A stretch of 64,000 nt of DNA from Viridothelium virens (GCA_010094025.1 ML991862.1:32327-96326), one strand, 5' to 3'; shown: positions 24,124 through 35,233, numbered from the stretch's first letter. Program-made: numbers and translations. Notes: a model not told the origin generated them from the sequence alone.

Positions 24124-26394
24124 TCATCTCCCGTGCTCGCCGCCACCATTGCCCATGACCTGATCTAGCCTCGTGACCATCTTCTTGACTTCGGCCCACT
24201 CTTCCTGTTTTGTGCCCTCGACGCCTCCCAATTCAGCCCCGACCTCAAAGACGCTCACCACACCTTCCAGGCCCCCCACCGCAATCCTCTTCCCCTCATG
24301 CGGCTCCCAGCTGCATTTGTTCAGACTTTGCGCCATGTAGCTACTATTACTACTCGACGCGCCCCCTCCTAGCGTCCCCCTCGCACTTGGCTTCGTCTTC
24401 GCCACCGGCACCTCCACCTCGACCGTGAGATCCCAGATCTCGAGCGCGCCGGCTCCGTCCACCAGCGCAAACACCCCGGGCTTCACGGGGCTCCACCGCG
24501 CATCGTACACCAGGTCCTCGCGCCCGATCTCCATGAGCGGCTGCGCTGCGACGTGCGCACCCACCCCTCCTCCTCCGTCTCCACCTCCTGCACCTCCTGG
24601 CCCTCCTCCCGCCCCCGCAGACCCCGCCGCGGCCGACCCCGCTGCGGCTGCCGGCGGACGCGCCTTCCAGAGCTTGACGCTCCAGTCGAGGCTGCTGCTG
24701 AGCACGAGGTCGCCGAGATCGATCTTGCCGCGGGCGGGGTGGAAGTCGAGCGACATGACGGGCGCCGCGTGGCCGCGGTAGGAGATGCGCGTGTCGACGC
24801 CGGCTTTGGCGCCCGCGCGGTCGTAGCGGTGGCATGGGTGGATGGAGCCCTCTTCGGTGCCGGCGAGGAAATATGTCGGGTCTGACTGAGGGAAGGCGAT
24901 GCAGGTGGGTGCCATCTCTTCGGATTTGGCGGGTTGCGGGGTTTGGAGTTCGAGGTATTCTTGCGGTTGGGAGAGCATGTCGACGGACCAGCCGCAGACG
25001 ACGCCGTCGGTGGAGCAGGAGATGATGTTGTTGGCGTTTTGCGTGCCGACGATGTCGATGGAGTAGATGGGGTGTGTGTGCCCTGAGCCGGTAAGAGGTG
25101 TTTTTTGCACGGGTGCTGATTTTGCGCGCGTATCCCATAAGAGGACTTGTCCACTGTAGCATCCGCCAATGATGAAGTTGGGGTGGAAAGGTGAGAATCG
25201 AGCCGTAAGTATGTCCGACTGGGCATGGAAAACGTATTCTGGCCGTTCATGCATGTGGAGATTCCATACCTGGATTAGGCCATCCGGATCGTGTGGTGCG
25301 GAAGGGTTCTTCGTGTAGGATGCCAGGACAAGTTCTGGAAACTGTGCAATATTAGAAGATTGAAATTGATGAACAGAAGATTCCACACCTTTGGAGAAAA
25401 GTTCAAGTCACTTATCATTCGTTTCTTGCTCCATCTCTCGTCCCAGAATTGTGCGACTTCCTTCACCCGTCTCCCTCTTCTACCTGTCGATGCCCCTAGC
25501 TCATCATCATCCACAGCCCCCAGTCCATCGACCGCGTAGTCTGCCAGTATATCGTATTCTTGTTCCAACGCCCGTTCTATGACCTTGGTCGACCGATCAA
25601 CAAATCCTTGGAAGTCAATTGACGATGTAACAGCATTGAGTTCTTCGTTTGTCAATAACCTGGAAGGGAAATTGGCCCTGCCGTTCGTTTCGGCAGCGGA
25701 GACGTCATGATTTTGTATCGCTTTGAGCTCCTCTTCAATTTCTCTCCGTAGATTTTGTCTCAGCTCCTCTTCCCTCTCCTTCTCTCGCCTACTCAGCCGC
25801 TTCTTCCTCGGAGACTTTGAAGGCGACACTGCCCCATCATCTTCAGAATCCGAAAAGCCTTTTGCACGTGCCCTTTGCGGTTCATAGACGTCAGATGTCT
25901 GAACGCCTTTACTATATGTTATTATCTCTGCTTTTGGTGAAGCAGGAAAGTCGTAGACCGTTGTTAAAGGTGCGATGGACAGGGTTTGTAATGAAGGCGC
26001 CGGTGCGGATTTTTCATGCCCAGGGCTGGGTATCTCTGACTGATCGCCACTCAGTTGGCCAGCGCTGACAACTGATGTAGGCCTACTGCCCCTTTGCGCA
26101 GGTGATGATGGTTCTCGGGGTCCCGCCGAACTCGGTCTCGAGTCTCCAACCAGGCTTGATATCAAGTTGTCCAAGTCTGCCCGGTTGTTAGCACGGCTCG
26201 GTATTGGCGCCACTAGCTGAAGATATATCAGCTGTGCTGGTTCATGTGAGTTTGGATATTAGAGAACCTACCTCCGAGCCATCGCCAATACTCTGCCTCG
26301 AAGCAGTGAACTCCTTTGCTCTTTGCTCTCTCTGCCGTTTCAGCTCGGCGAGCTTGGCCTTCTTCGCCAGGATCTCATCTTTCCGCTGTTGCAT
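24124..26394 (-). CDS. cytoplasmic dynein intermediate chain (WD40)
   Basis: There are three exons: 26394-26272, 26216-25389 and 25341-24124 (722 residues). The N-terminus MQQRKDEILAKKAKLAELKR is the charged coiled coil that binds dynactin p150 and NudE in dynein intermediate chains. An Ser/Pro-rich linker, a second coiled stretch (REKEREEELRQNLRREIEEE) and the light-chain/heavy-chain binding region (FWDERWSKKRMISDLNFSPK) follow. A WD40 propeller then begins at FPELVLASYTKN and includes DPDGLIQVWNLHMHERPEY. The acceptor giving FPELVL restores the family sequence. The protein scaffolds cytoplasmic dynein for retrograde transport and nuclear positioning. The last blades carry a Gly/Ala-rich insertion. 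The 5' end faces the ATP synthase subunit gene across 481 bases. Confidence 0.93.
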
Positions 26395-26875
26395 CTTCAA
26401 GATCTTTCAAGCGCTTGAGGCCATGTGCCGTTAATTCGATTATCTTCTCGGATAAGGGGGGCGTTCTGAGCTCGAGGTTGATTCTCGAGGGAGTTAAATA
26501 AGGCGCTTTGGGTCGCAAGCGGAAAGTGGACCATTCGACGAGAACAAAGAGATTGTCTGCGGCCCTGGCAGAATGTAGGAAATATTGGAAAAACTGTCTG
26601 TATTTCGAGTGACGCGACCTGCGGACGCGCCTTGATCAGTTATATTTCCCAAGGTTTAGATGTTCAACCTCCTGGCCTGTGCACCCAGATCGCCGAAATC
26701 TCCCGTCTTAACTTTCTTCACCAGCCCCAAGAATCTCCAAAGCCCACGTAAAGCTGCTCACCCTTCCTCTTCTACCCATTGCTTGTCGGCAGTCAAGCAT
26801 TTACAGCTCGAGTCCTTACTTGAGCTTCTCCCTAGCCCTGAGTACCCTCAATTCATCCCAGAGAGCTGGCCCGGA
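26395..26875. promoter_or_regulatory. divergent intergenic region, dynein chain / ATP synthase e
   Basis: This region of 481 bases separates two divergent housekeeping genes, so it must hold both promoters. An open frame from 26660 reaches towards the subunit-e start but lacks family similarity and is best taken as leader sequence. Confidence 0.5.
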
Positions 26876-27332
26876 ATGTCCACCTCATCGGGGGTTAATG
26901 TAAGTTCCCAACGAATCCGCGAGCTCCCAGGAAGCCATTGAACTATTGTCGATATGCTAGAATTCATAGAGCATAATTTAGAAGCTAATCAGATACTTTG
27001 CAGGTCCTCCGATACTCCGCTCTCGTCTTCGGCGTATTCTACGGTTTTACTCATCAGAGGTCGATAACGTCGCGGGAGAAGCAGGATGCAGTCAATCGGG
27101 AGTGGCAGAGAAAGACAGATCTAATAGCGCAGGCAAGAGCAGAATACACGAAGCAACACACACCGCCAGAGAGCAAAACCGCAAGCGGTGGACGTATGTC
27201 CCTCTAAGAGTACTATCAATCTGTCCGTCGGAGTTTAACTGAGAGAAAATAGTCATCACAAACCCAGAGGACCCCAAATTCGATCTCGAGGCGTATCTCA
27301 ACATGGTGGATGCAGAGTCTAAGGGCAAATAA
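26876..27332 (+). CDS. TIM11: F1Fo-ATP synthase subunit e
   Basis: There are three exons: 26876-26899, 27004-27193 and 27253-27332 (97 residues), with introns starting GTAAGT and GTATGT. The protein MSTSSGVNVLRYSALVFGVF carries the single N-terminal membrane helix with a glycine-containing face typical of subunit e, then a charged coiled region (TSREKQDAVNREWQRKTDLI). Subunit e sits in the inner mitochondrial membrane, supports ATP synthase dimers and helps shape cristae. The start was chosen because the short first exon gives the family's N-terminus. Very short first exons are common in such genes. Confidence 0.9.
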
Positions 27333-27824
27333 TCGTTTCGTCTTGAAGAAGAGTGCTTGGAGATTTAAAGCTAGTGATAGATTAAGCTGGCTTTGGAAGG
27401 GTAATCAGCCCGTGCATGCGGTTGTGCGAAAAGCTTTGCATTTCCCTTTGATTGTCATCATGCTATAGACCTCCTGTCACATTACCGATACTCCTTGTAC
27501 AATATGTAATGGAGACCTTGCCGATACCTCCTGCAGACCCTCTATAAGCTACTCTCTTTCTGCGGGTGCAAAAATGTTCGTTTTGACACCCCGGTAATGT
27601 ACGTGGGAGGTATTAAGATGATTCTAATCATCTCATGAACAGCTATTTAGTTTCAGACTCGCTGGGAGCTTATCCATCTCAGGGACGTAAAAATATCACG
27701 GGAACACTAAGTTATTACTAAATCGCAGCATACATCCAAAAGATTTGAAGCAAAGATTAAGCAAATATTTGCAAAAAGACGATTACCACCACTTCATCAC
27801 CATGTCTTATTCACCGCAGAGCCC
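27333..27824. other. intergenic between convergent genes
   Basis: AT-rich 3' flanks of the subunit-e and monooxygenase genes. Nothing else seen. Confidence 0.6.
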
Positions 27825-29393
27825 TCAAATTTTGGAAACAAACTTTTCCTTCTCGGGTAAAAACCAATTCATAACCTTCTCCGCCACCGGCGCCTCTATC
27901 CCCGTCCCCTCGTCCTTCCTCCAATCTTGCCCATTATACCACTCCTGCAGCGCTCTCTCCGCATGCGCCTCCGCATCGTACCCATACACCTCCAACACCG
28001 TGGCCGGATCGCCATACAGATTCGGGCTCCTCAGCAACGGCTCCCCCCTCAACTCAGGCTCCATCGCACGATCCCTCGCCCGCTGCGCCTCGCCCTCCGG
28101 CAGCTGCCAGATAGCACCATTCAGAAACGAGACCTGCTGCTTCCGGAACGCCTTGGGCATGCGCTCGCGCTCATAGAGGCGGATGGCGTCCGGGAGGGCG
28201 ATGCGCGCGGCGAGCACCTCGCGCAGCACGACGCTGAGGAAGGCGCCGTCTTCCATCGAGGTGGCGGCGCCCTGCGCCATGTGGTTCGTCATGCTGTGCG
28301 CGGCGTCGCCCATGAGCACGACGTTGCCGCGGGGGCTGGACCACGAGGGCAGCGGCCCGGTGACCAGGAGCGGCCAGCGTTGGGCGTTGGGGATCATGTC
28401 GACGATGCGCTGGATGCGCGGGTCGAAGGTGGCGTATTCGGCGCGGAGGTCCGCCATGGAGATGTCTTCGACGGTGGAGACGGGGTGGGGTCGGTGGTGC
28501 GAGAGGACCATGTTGAAGTCGGTGCCGGCGGAGATGGGGTAGGAGATGATGTAGGCTTTTTCTGACATCCAGACTTCCATGGTGAGTTTTTGGATGAGGG
28601 TGGACGCGATGGGGTCATGACGGATTTGTTCGTAGGGGACGATTGCGCGGTAAGCGCAGTTGGTGGTGGGAGGGCGCGGTTTCACTGCTGGGAATAGAGT
28701 ACGACGGACAACAGAGTTGATTCCGTCGGATCCTATTAGGAGGTCAAAAACATGCGTTTCCCCTGCCTCAGTTCGTACTGTAACCTCGTTACTCTCCAAA
28801 TAGTCTATTTCGACAACTCGAGATCCAATCATGAGATTGCAGCCGTGCTGACGAGCGACAGTTACCAGCCCTTGATGTAGGTGGTGACTATCAAGGCGAT
28901 TAGAGATCTCTCAACTTTAAAAGTATACCGAAGATACCCACCGATGAACAAGCCACCAAGGCTGATCCAAGGCGCCCTCTATTCGACTGGTTTGTGTGTA
29001 CCCCACTGGTGTACCGTCTTTTCGCCGTAAATTCAGCTCTTCAAAACGTACCAAATTATCGCCAATGACTTTATCGACACCGTATTTTCTGAGGAGCCTG
29101 GCAACGTTCGGTGTCATCTGGATGCCAGCACCGATCTAGAAGCAATTAGAAGGGCACGCTTTCCACTAATATGACCTTTTCTCAGTGTACCTCTCCCAGA
29201 TGGTCAGCCGCTTCCAAAACCGTGACTTTAGCTCCAGCTCGAGCTATAGCAATGGCTGCGAAAACGCCCCCAATACCAGCTCCACAAAGACCGACATGGA
29301 TCTCCTTCTTTTTGCCTGATGCATTCCCTACAATTTTTCAGGGTTTGATGATAAGATAGATTTTAACGACCAACCTGTCATAGTGCTTTCCAT
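27825..29393 (-). CDS. FAD-dependent monooxygenase, salicylate hydroxylase-like
   Basis: There are four exons: 29393-29375, 29327-29191, 29135-28942 and 28887-27825 (470 residues). All introns are 47-55 nt with good ends. The N-terminal FAD dinucleotide motif is VGLCGAGIGGVFAAIAIARA. The family motif PWWLVHR and the second FAD motif GNVVLMGDAAHSMTNHMAQG are present. This is the class A flavin monooxygenase group that includes salicylate hydroxylase and 6-hydroxynicotinate 3-monooxygenase, which hydroxylate an aromatic ring using NAD(P)H and O2. The exact substrate cannot be read from sequence. The salicylaldehyde-dehydrogenase-like gene 8 kb away makes an aromatic catabolic role attractive but unproven. 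Composition switches within exon 4 near 28150-28200. Confidence 0.88.
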
Positions 29394-30461
29394 AGAACGC
29401 TATTGTCTTTGACTGCAAAGAACGCGCTGTATCTCATTGGAGACCCGGAATCCATTGAGATAAGCACATCACTGACGTATACATTGGTACACGCCTGACA
29501 CTTGCCGCAGATCGAGTAGCTGCCACTTAGGCAGACGCGGGAATGTGCATGACGGATCTGAATCCAGGTAATGGTAGTTGCTAAAAAAAAAATATTCTAA
29601 CAGGATCAGCCTTACTAAATTGCCCATTTCCCTGATCTTCATGCAGCAGTTCATTACGATATCGGAGACGAGGCCAAGTACCGTAATTATTTGCAGAATT
29701 ATCTCCGTGTATTCCCGTGAATCCTTTGGCCCTCTCGAGCTATAAGATCTTCAGTATCAATGGTGTGCTGCAATGTGCGCCGTTATCCTATTTTAGTTTC
29801 GATGATCATGTGCACTTGTGTAACCTCGGAATTCCTTTTCGGGAGGACCTTCTTTTTGGGAATGCTATTGAGAGTCGAGTGAAAAGACCACAAGCAGTTA
29901 TCAGATGATATTCCTGGTTGTTTTTTTCAATCTGATCAAGCACAACGACGGACGAAAACTGAAACATTTTTACTTGCAAAGGCCCTCTGCCATTCATGAT
30001 CGACTGTAACCTTGCCAAAGTCATTGACGAACAAAAATTGGAAATTACGAGAGAGCTCAAACAATACTGTGAAAATAACACTACCCAGACCGTAGAATCT
30101 AGAATGATAGCCTGTAAGACCTAAGGTACAGCCCTGCTGCTATGCTTTGCGGGTCTGGACGTTTCCGCGATAGCCACCAGGAAGGTGGGTACTCGACAAA
30201 CGTCCCACGGGATAGATCCAGGAAGCTACCTAAGCTAGCAGCTGACGGTCTTCATGCGCGGAGATCGACGAAAACGGTTCACCAGGGACTTGGAATGATG
30301 TTACGCGGCGGACGAAGTGTTGATTCTTCCGGTGCTCCATGATCCAAATTTCTATGGAGCACCCGGGGAAACTGGTGCCTGCGTCCGTGCTCAATCAACG
30401 TCACTTGCACGACTGATTCCTTCACCTCCATAGTTTCAACGTCAACAACCGTCGCAAGATG
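29394..30461. other. divergent intergenic, no gene seen
   Basis: About 1.07 kb between the monooxygenase (-) and Prp4 (+) starts. Only short frames are visible. It holds both promoters, but no individual site can be supported. Confidence 0.6.
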
Positions 30462-32282
30462 ATGCACCCATCTAGACAAGCGTATGTGGAGGAAGCGGAA
30501 CCCGAGGTAAGCTGAAAATCTTCCTGAGGTTGCTGTTGCAAATCTGGTTTCTCAACTCTACCTAGAGGGACCCATTCCCTTCGCAGGTCCGCCAGAGGCG
30601 CAGTTCGAGGTGGGCGCAAAGCTTGAAAAATGACTGATGGATTTGGCTGGTACTTTAGGAATCGGAGGGTGTCAATCTGTCAAACATTCGTATGTCAATC
30701 AGATCTTCTGGTGCTTGTGTATTCTTTGGGTACTAACAATATATCTTTAGCTATCGACCGCGACTATGAGATATCTGGTGGTATTTCGGGTGTAGCCCCT
30801 GAAAAGGCTTCTGCCATTTTACAGCAGATCGAACGGAAGCGCTTCGCGAAGACGATCGCAGTACCCACCGACGATGGTCGAGTTAGAGCGCGGTTACGAG
30901 AGCTCGGAGAACCGATTACCCTCTTCGGCGAAGGACCAGGAGATAGGCGCGACAGGCTACGTGAGCTTCTTGCAGATCGAGCAGCCGGTGATGAAGATGG
31001 AGACGCAATCATGCAGGATGCTGCGGCGCAAGAAGAAGATAATGAGGCAAACGAAGAGTTTTATACCGAGGGGTCTCCAGAGCTACTTAGCATTCGTAAA
31101 GACATCTCACGATATTCATTACCTCGAGCACGCGACCGGATAGTACAACAGAAAAAAGAGTCCACAATACCCCTCCGCGTACATGTCAATCATCGGAAAG
31201 CTATCAAAGAAAAGCTGACAGGGTTCGAATTATATGGTTCGCAAGTGGCTGCCGAACGTCCCATTAGTATCGCGCGCTTCTCACCTTCCGGACAAATAGT
31301 TGCAGCGGGACACTTCGGAGGTGGCATTCAATTTCTTTCTGTTCCCAACCTTGATAAGACACAAACACTGCGTGGTCATACTGGTCGAGTTGGTGGAATT
31401 GCTTGGTTCCCACGTGCCACCCTTCCATCCAGTACCGTTTCCTCTTCTGCCGTCAACCTCGCATCCGGCGGCGGTGAAGGCGATAATGAAGTCCATCTCT
31501 GGTCTCTTGATGGAGAGACACCTTTGTCTACTCTATCAGGTCACAGTGGTCGGGTCGCGCGAGTAGAGTTCCATCCATCTGGTCGCTATCTTGCAAGTGC
31601 TAGTCATGATACTACATGGCGACTGTGGGACGTTGCCACTACCACTGAGCTCTTGCTTCAAGAAGGCCACAGCTTGGGGGTCCATACAGTATCTTTCAAC
31701 CCAGATGGATCTTTACTGGCATCCGCTGGCCTTGACAGCATTGGTCGTATATGGGACCTCAGAACCGGTCGTAACGTCATGATATTGGAAGGCCATATTA
31801 AAGAGATAGCTGGTCTGGACTGGGGTCCGGACTGTTACCGTGTGCTCACAGGATCCACGGATGGATTCGTAAAGTGCTGGGATGTCAGAGCTGTGAGAGA
31901 GACCGCGAGCATTGGTGCAAACAAAGGCGGTGTGACAGATTTAAGGTGGTTCAAGGGGAGCACGTCGTCACCAACGTCCAAAATGACTATACATGATGAC
32001 GGTGAGACCAATGGAGCCGATAACGAGCAATGCACAGACAAGGCTCCCGATTCCCAATCTGAGATCGTTCCCAAGAAGTCAGGCACCTTCTTCATTTCAA
32101 GTGGGTTGGACAAGAAAATCAATATATTCTCGGCGGATGATTGGGCGCTATGCAAGTCTCTTGGTGGCCATTCAGGCAACGTCTTCTCCACCGATGTCAC
32201 GGATGATGCTCGATGGGTTCTGAGCAGTGGCTATGATCGTACGGTCAAGCTGTGGGCGCGAGATGATTGCGAAGGCATTTGA
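30462..32282 (+). CDS. PRP4: U4/U6 snRNP protein Prp4 (WD40)
   Basis: There are four exons: 30462-30506, 30568-30609, 30659-30689 and 30751-32282 (549 residues). Three small N-terminal exons give MHPSRQAYVEEAEPE, GPIPFAGPPEAQFE and ESEGVNLSNIPIDRDYEISG, matching the family. A second in-frame ATG lies three bases earlier (30459). The Prp4 splicing-factor motif (VPTDDGRVRARLRELGEPIT) is followed by a seven-bladed WD40 propeller, with blades such as LSGHSGRVARVEFHPSGRYL and LEGHIKEIAGLDWGPDCYRV. Prp4 with Prp3 stabilises U4/U6 in the tri-snRNP and is needed for spliceosome activation. The last blades are separated by an acidic loop (TIHDDGETNGADNEQ). Confidence 0.93.
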
Positions 32283-32750
32283 GAGGGCGGGTACTCTAAG
32301 AAATCAGCCCGATAGTTCCTACAAGTCAAAGCCTGACTGATGACTTGGGGAAACCGTCACGAAATTGTTACAGCGAATGCTGAAGGACTGAGGTCCTCCT
32401 CCATTACACCGCTAGCCTCTCGCGGAGGCCTGCAGACGCAAGTGGGACTTTTGCGGCTTGAAATTGAACTGACTTTATAAGTACTACGGATCGGAAAAAT
32501 GATACCCTTTTATATCTTTGAGTGGGACTTTACTGAATTTCCTGCCGTTTCTTGTCTTTAAACCGGTACCGACGCTTGAGACCGATTCTGCAGTACTAGG
32601 ACCATAGTGTCCGGGCAACCCCCAGCAATGTTCCCTCGCCAGCGAGCGGACACTTTATTCGCATGTCTCATCATTATGGTGACGGTGCCGGACCTGTACG
32701 TGAATATTGCAGTCAGCACTAGCACTCATAGACAACATCATTCCAATGGA
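32283..32750. other. intergenic between convergent genes
   Basis: 3' flanks of PRP4 and of the small Arg/Ala-rich gene. Nothing else seen. Confidence 0.6.
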
Positions 32751-33227
32751 TCAACCTACTTCTTCTCGCCCTCCCCTCCCCTTCAAAAATGCTCTGGTCA
32801 CCGCCGGATGTACCTGAAGAGAGTTAATCACCTGAAAAGTCACTTGGTCACTTGATGAAAGATAGCCACACTCACCAGTCCCGCTCTTTTTCTGGCGAGT
32901 TCCTTTCCTTCCTCCCGTTCTTGCGCTTTTCGTCTCCTGAACTTTGGCTGGCCTCGACCCCGCCGTCTTCGTTGCTCTCTTGGCTGGCGCCCTGGCTTGC
33001 GTTCTGGCTGGCGCCCTAGCTTGCGTCCTGGCTGGTGTCCTCGCCGATCTTGTCGCCGTTGAGCGCGCAGATCTACTCGTCCTCTCAGCCGGACGGGTAG
33101 CGCGGTTCTGTCTTGTTGCAGTATTCCTCCTAGAAGTCGTCCGCGGCGCAGCTGCGGAGGCTGACAGCTCGTCAATGAGCCGCGCCGGCGGCCTCACCAC
33201 CCGATTGCTCCTCGTTGTGTACGGCAT
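32751..33227 (-). CDS. small Arg/Ala/Thr-rich basic protein
   Basis: An open frame of 158 residues begins MPYTTRSNRVVRPPARLIDE and continues with a very basic low-complexity region built of ARTQARAP-type repeats (24-base units on the DNA). The start context follows a long pyrimidine-rich leader. The C-terminal 40 residues are doubtful: a GTGAGT donor sits near 32871 and CAG acceptors follow, so an alternative spliced end is possible. Composition suggests a nucleic-acid-binding or intrinsically disordered nuclear protein. I recognise no family. Confidence 0.55.
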   Translation of the reverse strand: MPYTTRSNRVVRPPARLIDELSASAAAPRTTSRRNTATRQNRATRPAERTSRSARSTATRSARTPARTQARAPARTQARAPAKRATKTAGSRPAKVQETKSARTGGRKGTRQKKSGTGECGYLSSSDQVTFQVINSLQVHPAVTRAFLKGRGGREEVG

Positions 33228-33723
33228 GATGTCTCAGCCTTTCTTCTCTCCTTAACGGCGCTGTCGAGGTGTCGTTGTCGTGTTGGTGGGCGAAGATGAT
33301 GGCGCAGGAGCTGGACTCTGAAATCCGTCGACGCGTGCGTCCGATTTCAGAGGTGTCGCTTTTGAGGAATTGATTGAATTTCAGGGTAATGACGGGAAGG
33401 CCGATGGAGCCTTTATCCAGGATGGGAATGGAGAGGCTGTAGGATTTTCTTGAAGGTAAACAGAGAGATCCAAGCTGGAAGAGATTGTTGAGAAAGTAGC
33501 AAACGAAATCTATTGGGTAGTTTATGATAGAAGGAAAGTCAAGGGAGTGTAAACAAAGCGGATCATCCAGCACAAGAGTTTGTGGCCGCTTGCAGTATAT
33601 TTAGGAGTACAAATACAGACAAAGAGATATTGTTCTGGACGCTGTAGTTGCAGTATAGAAGATTGCCTCTGACTTTTCCGCGTTCGCCTGGTCTTAACTC
33701 TGTACCAGCAGTATCATTGGACT
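33228..33723. other. intergenic, no gene seen
   Basis: Upstream flank of the basic protein gene. Nothing supported. Confidence 0.5.
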
Positions 33724-33857
33724 GAATAACAATGAATAGAACAATACAACACCTAAACACGCATTCTAGTTCATGAATATTAGAGTTAGAAAATCTGATA
33801 TTGTTGATACCTCAAAATGCGTATTCAGGTGCTGTATTGTTCTATTCATTGTTATCC
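33724..33857. mobile_element. MITE-like element with 42-bp terminal inverted repeats
   Basis: The left arm 33724-33765 and right arm 33816-33857 are reverse complements with about four mismatches in 42 bases. They flank a 50-base AT-rich centre with no coding capacity. Total length is 134 bases. The arms begin GAATAACAATG / GGATAACAATG and contain AATAGAACAATACA. Size, long inverted ends and lack of ORF fit a miniature inverted-repeat element. No clear target-site duplication is visible. Confidence 0.7.
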
Positions 33858-35088
33858 ATTAAGGTTGTTATTCATCAGTTCTTCCGACCCCTGCCTCACA
33901 GGACAATAGATAGATCTGTGATGTGCACGTCATGGGCCATTCACCTACAGCTGTTGAAACACAGTTGACCAAGTAGTCGTAACTCTGTTGACGGGCTTGA
34001 AATGTTGACGGGCACGAAGCGAGACAAAAGTATGGTCACGAAGTGTTCATATCATCTGAGGTTTAGAGGAAGTTATGTACCTAGATACAGAGTGGTGAAA
34101 GTGAAGCAATTGCCCTAGGATAGTCACGTGCCCATGTCCCTCGTTTCCCCCAGGACAAACACAACGCGAAAATTCAAGCCTGCATTTAGGAGAAATAATT
34201 TACCAATGCTTGGGGGTTACTATACGCCAATTAGCGGTCTCTTCGACCCAACTCACGAATTTTCTGCTGGAGATTCAGGCAAATCCGACTCGCTAGAAAT
34301 TTCAAACCCAGGCACCTGAGCGTTCGGTCTTGATGATGAGCTGATCCTCTGATTTTGTTGCGGGCGTTGCACAAGTAAACTTGGGTAAACGATTGTCTAC
34401 GGTTCACGATAATAAAAACACACTGACCTGCTCGTGGGAGTGTAAATGTGATGCTCACCTTCAGATCACTAGTATCGAATTGCAGCGGCAGCTACATCAG
34501 GGCGAAAAACTCTGTTGTTCTAGATAGCTACAGCTAACTATTCAATGACCTCGAAATAAAGGAGATGAAGCCTCTGAGGTGGTCTATACCAATTCGGGCA
34601 AGAATTTACTCTACCACGGACGAGCCAATAGAACCTAGAAATTTTACCCAATGAAGAAGAGGACGAAAGGTAGGCTTCAGGGTCGACAACTAGCACTGCC
34701 CGTTAGTTATAAATCTCTCTCCGTCTCAAGTCTGCGGTACTATAATGAAAACTTCTGATTTCGGCATTATGGTGTCGGTGGACAGTGGGTGTGCGTTGGA
34801 TTGAGCATCCAGACTATTCAGGTTCATTGTCGCAAGCTTTCTCAGGTACAGTTGGGCAAGGTGGGAAAGATGGATCTCTAAGGTTGCGGTTGGTCAACTT
34901 CAACCCTTTACTCTAACCTCGCCAAAGCGCAGAAGTACAAGCGCAAAAGAGAGAACTTGTCGAGTGATATCCATCCACATACATGCTCCCGTAGACTCTA
35001 CGCGACTCCAAGCAATTGCAGAAGACGAATATACAAAAAATGTTGGATGGTAAAATACGATTCCAAAATGATATATTGTTAAGATTTA
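33858..35088. other. intergenic, AT-rich, no gene seen
   Basis: About 1.2 kb of AT-rich sequence between the MITE-like element and the tRNA gene. Only short frames. Confidence 0.6.
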
Positions 35089-35132
35089 ATTTTACCACTA
35101 AACCATGAGCATCAGTGGTTTAGTGGTAAAAT
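35089..35132. repeat. perfect 17-bp inverted repeat copying the tRNA D-arm
   Basis: 35089-35105 is the exact reverse complement of 35116-35132 (TGGTTTAGTGGTAAAAT), separated by ten bases. The right arm is the D-arm of the tRNA-Gly gene and includes its A box. The left arm lies upstream of the tRNA 5' end, so a piece of the tRNA gene exists head-to-head with itself. Similarity stops at the point where the tRNA is interrupted. Confidence 0.9.
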
Positions 35133-35230
35133 GTAAGCTAGCCCAAATGAGTGAAGGAAGTACGTGGACTAATCAGCGCATAGCCGTCGTTGCCATCGAC
35201 GGGCCCCGTGTTCGATTCACGGCTGATGCA
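35109..35230 (+). tRNA. tRNA-Gly(GCC), interrupted by a 51-nt GT-AG insertion
   Basis: Parts 35109-35132 and 35184-35230 together form a 71-nt tRNA-Gly. The acceptor GCATCAG pairs with CTGATGC, the D-arm is GTTT/AAAT, the anticodon stem CGTCG/CGACG encloses loop TTGCCAT (anticodon GCC), and the T-arm CCGTG/CACGG encloses TTCGATT. The two pieces match the known yeast tRNA-Gly layout. The insertion 35133-35183 lies before the anticodon stem, not at the usual 37/38 intron site. It starts GTAAGC, contains GACTAAT 12 bases from its end, and ends CATAG. A box and B box are intact and a T9 run follows at 35234-35242. All stems pair, so the gene does not look decayed, but whether the insertion is removed is unknown. 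Confidence 0.85.
35133..35183 (+). other. spliceosomal-intron-like insertion in tRNA-Gly
   Basis: These 51 bases have a canonical donor (GTAAGC), a branch-point-like GACTAAT and a TAG acceptor. Length is in the range of mRNA introns in this window (47-62 nt for most). Its borders coincide exactly with the point where comparison to yeast tRNA-Gly (AAAAT then CC) is interrupted. Confidence 0.75.
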
Positions 35231-35233
35231 ATA

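Noticed and set aside
24350-25250. Long alternative frames inside the dynein intermediate chain
   Set aside because: Arg/Ser/Pro-rich shadows of the GC-rich WD40 region.
26660-26941. 93-codon frame in front of ATP synthase subunit e
   Set aside because: It overlaps the short first exon out of its family context; most likely leader sequence read by chance.
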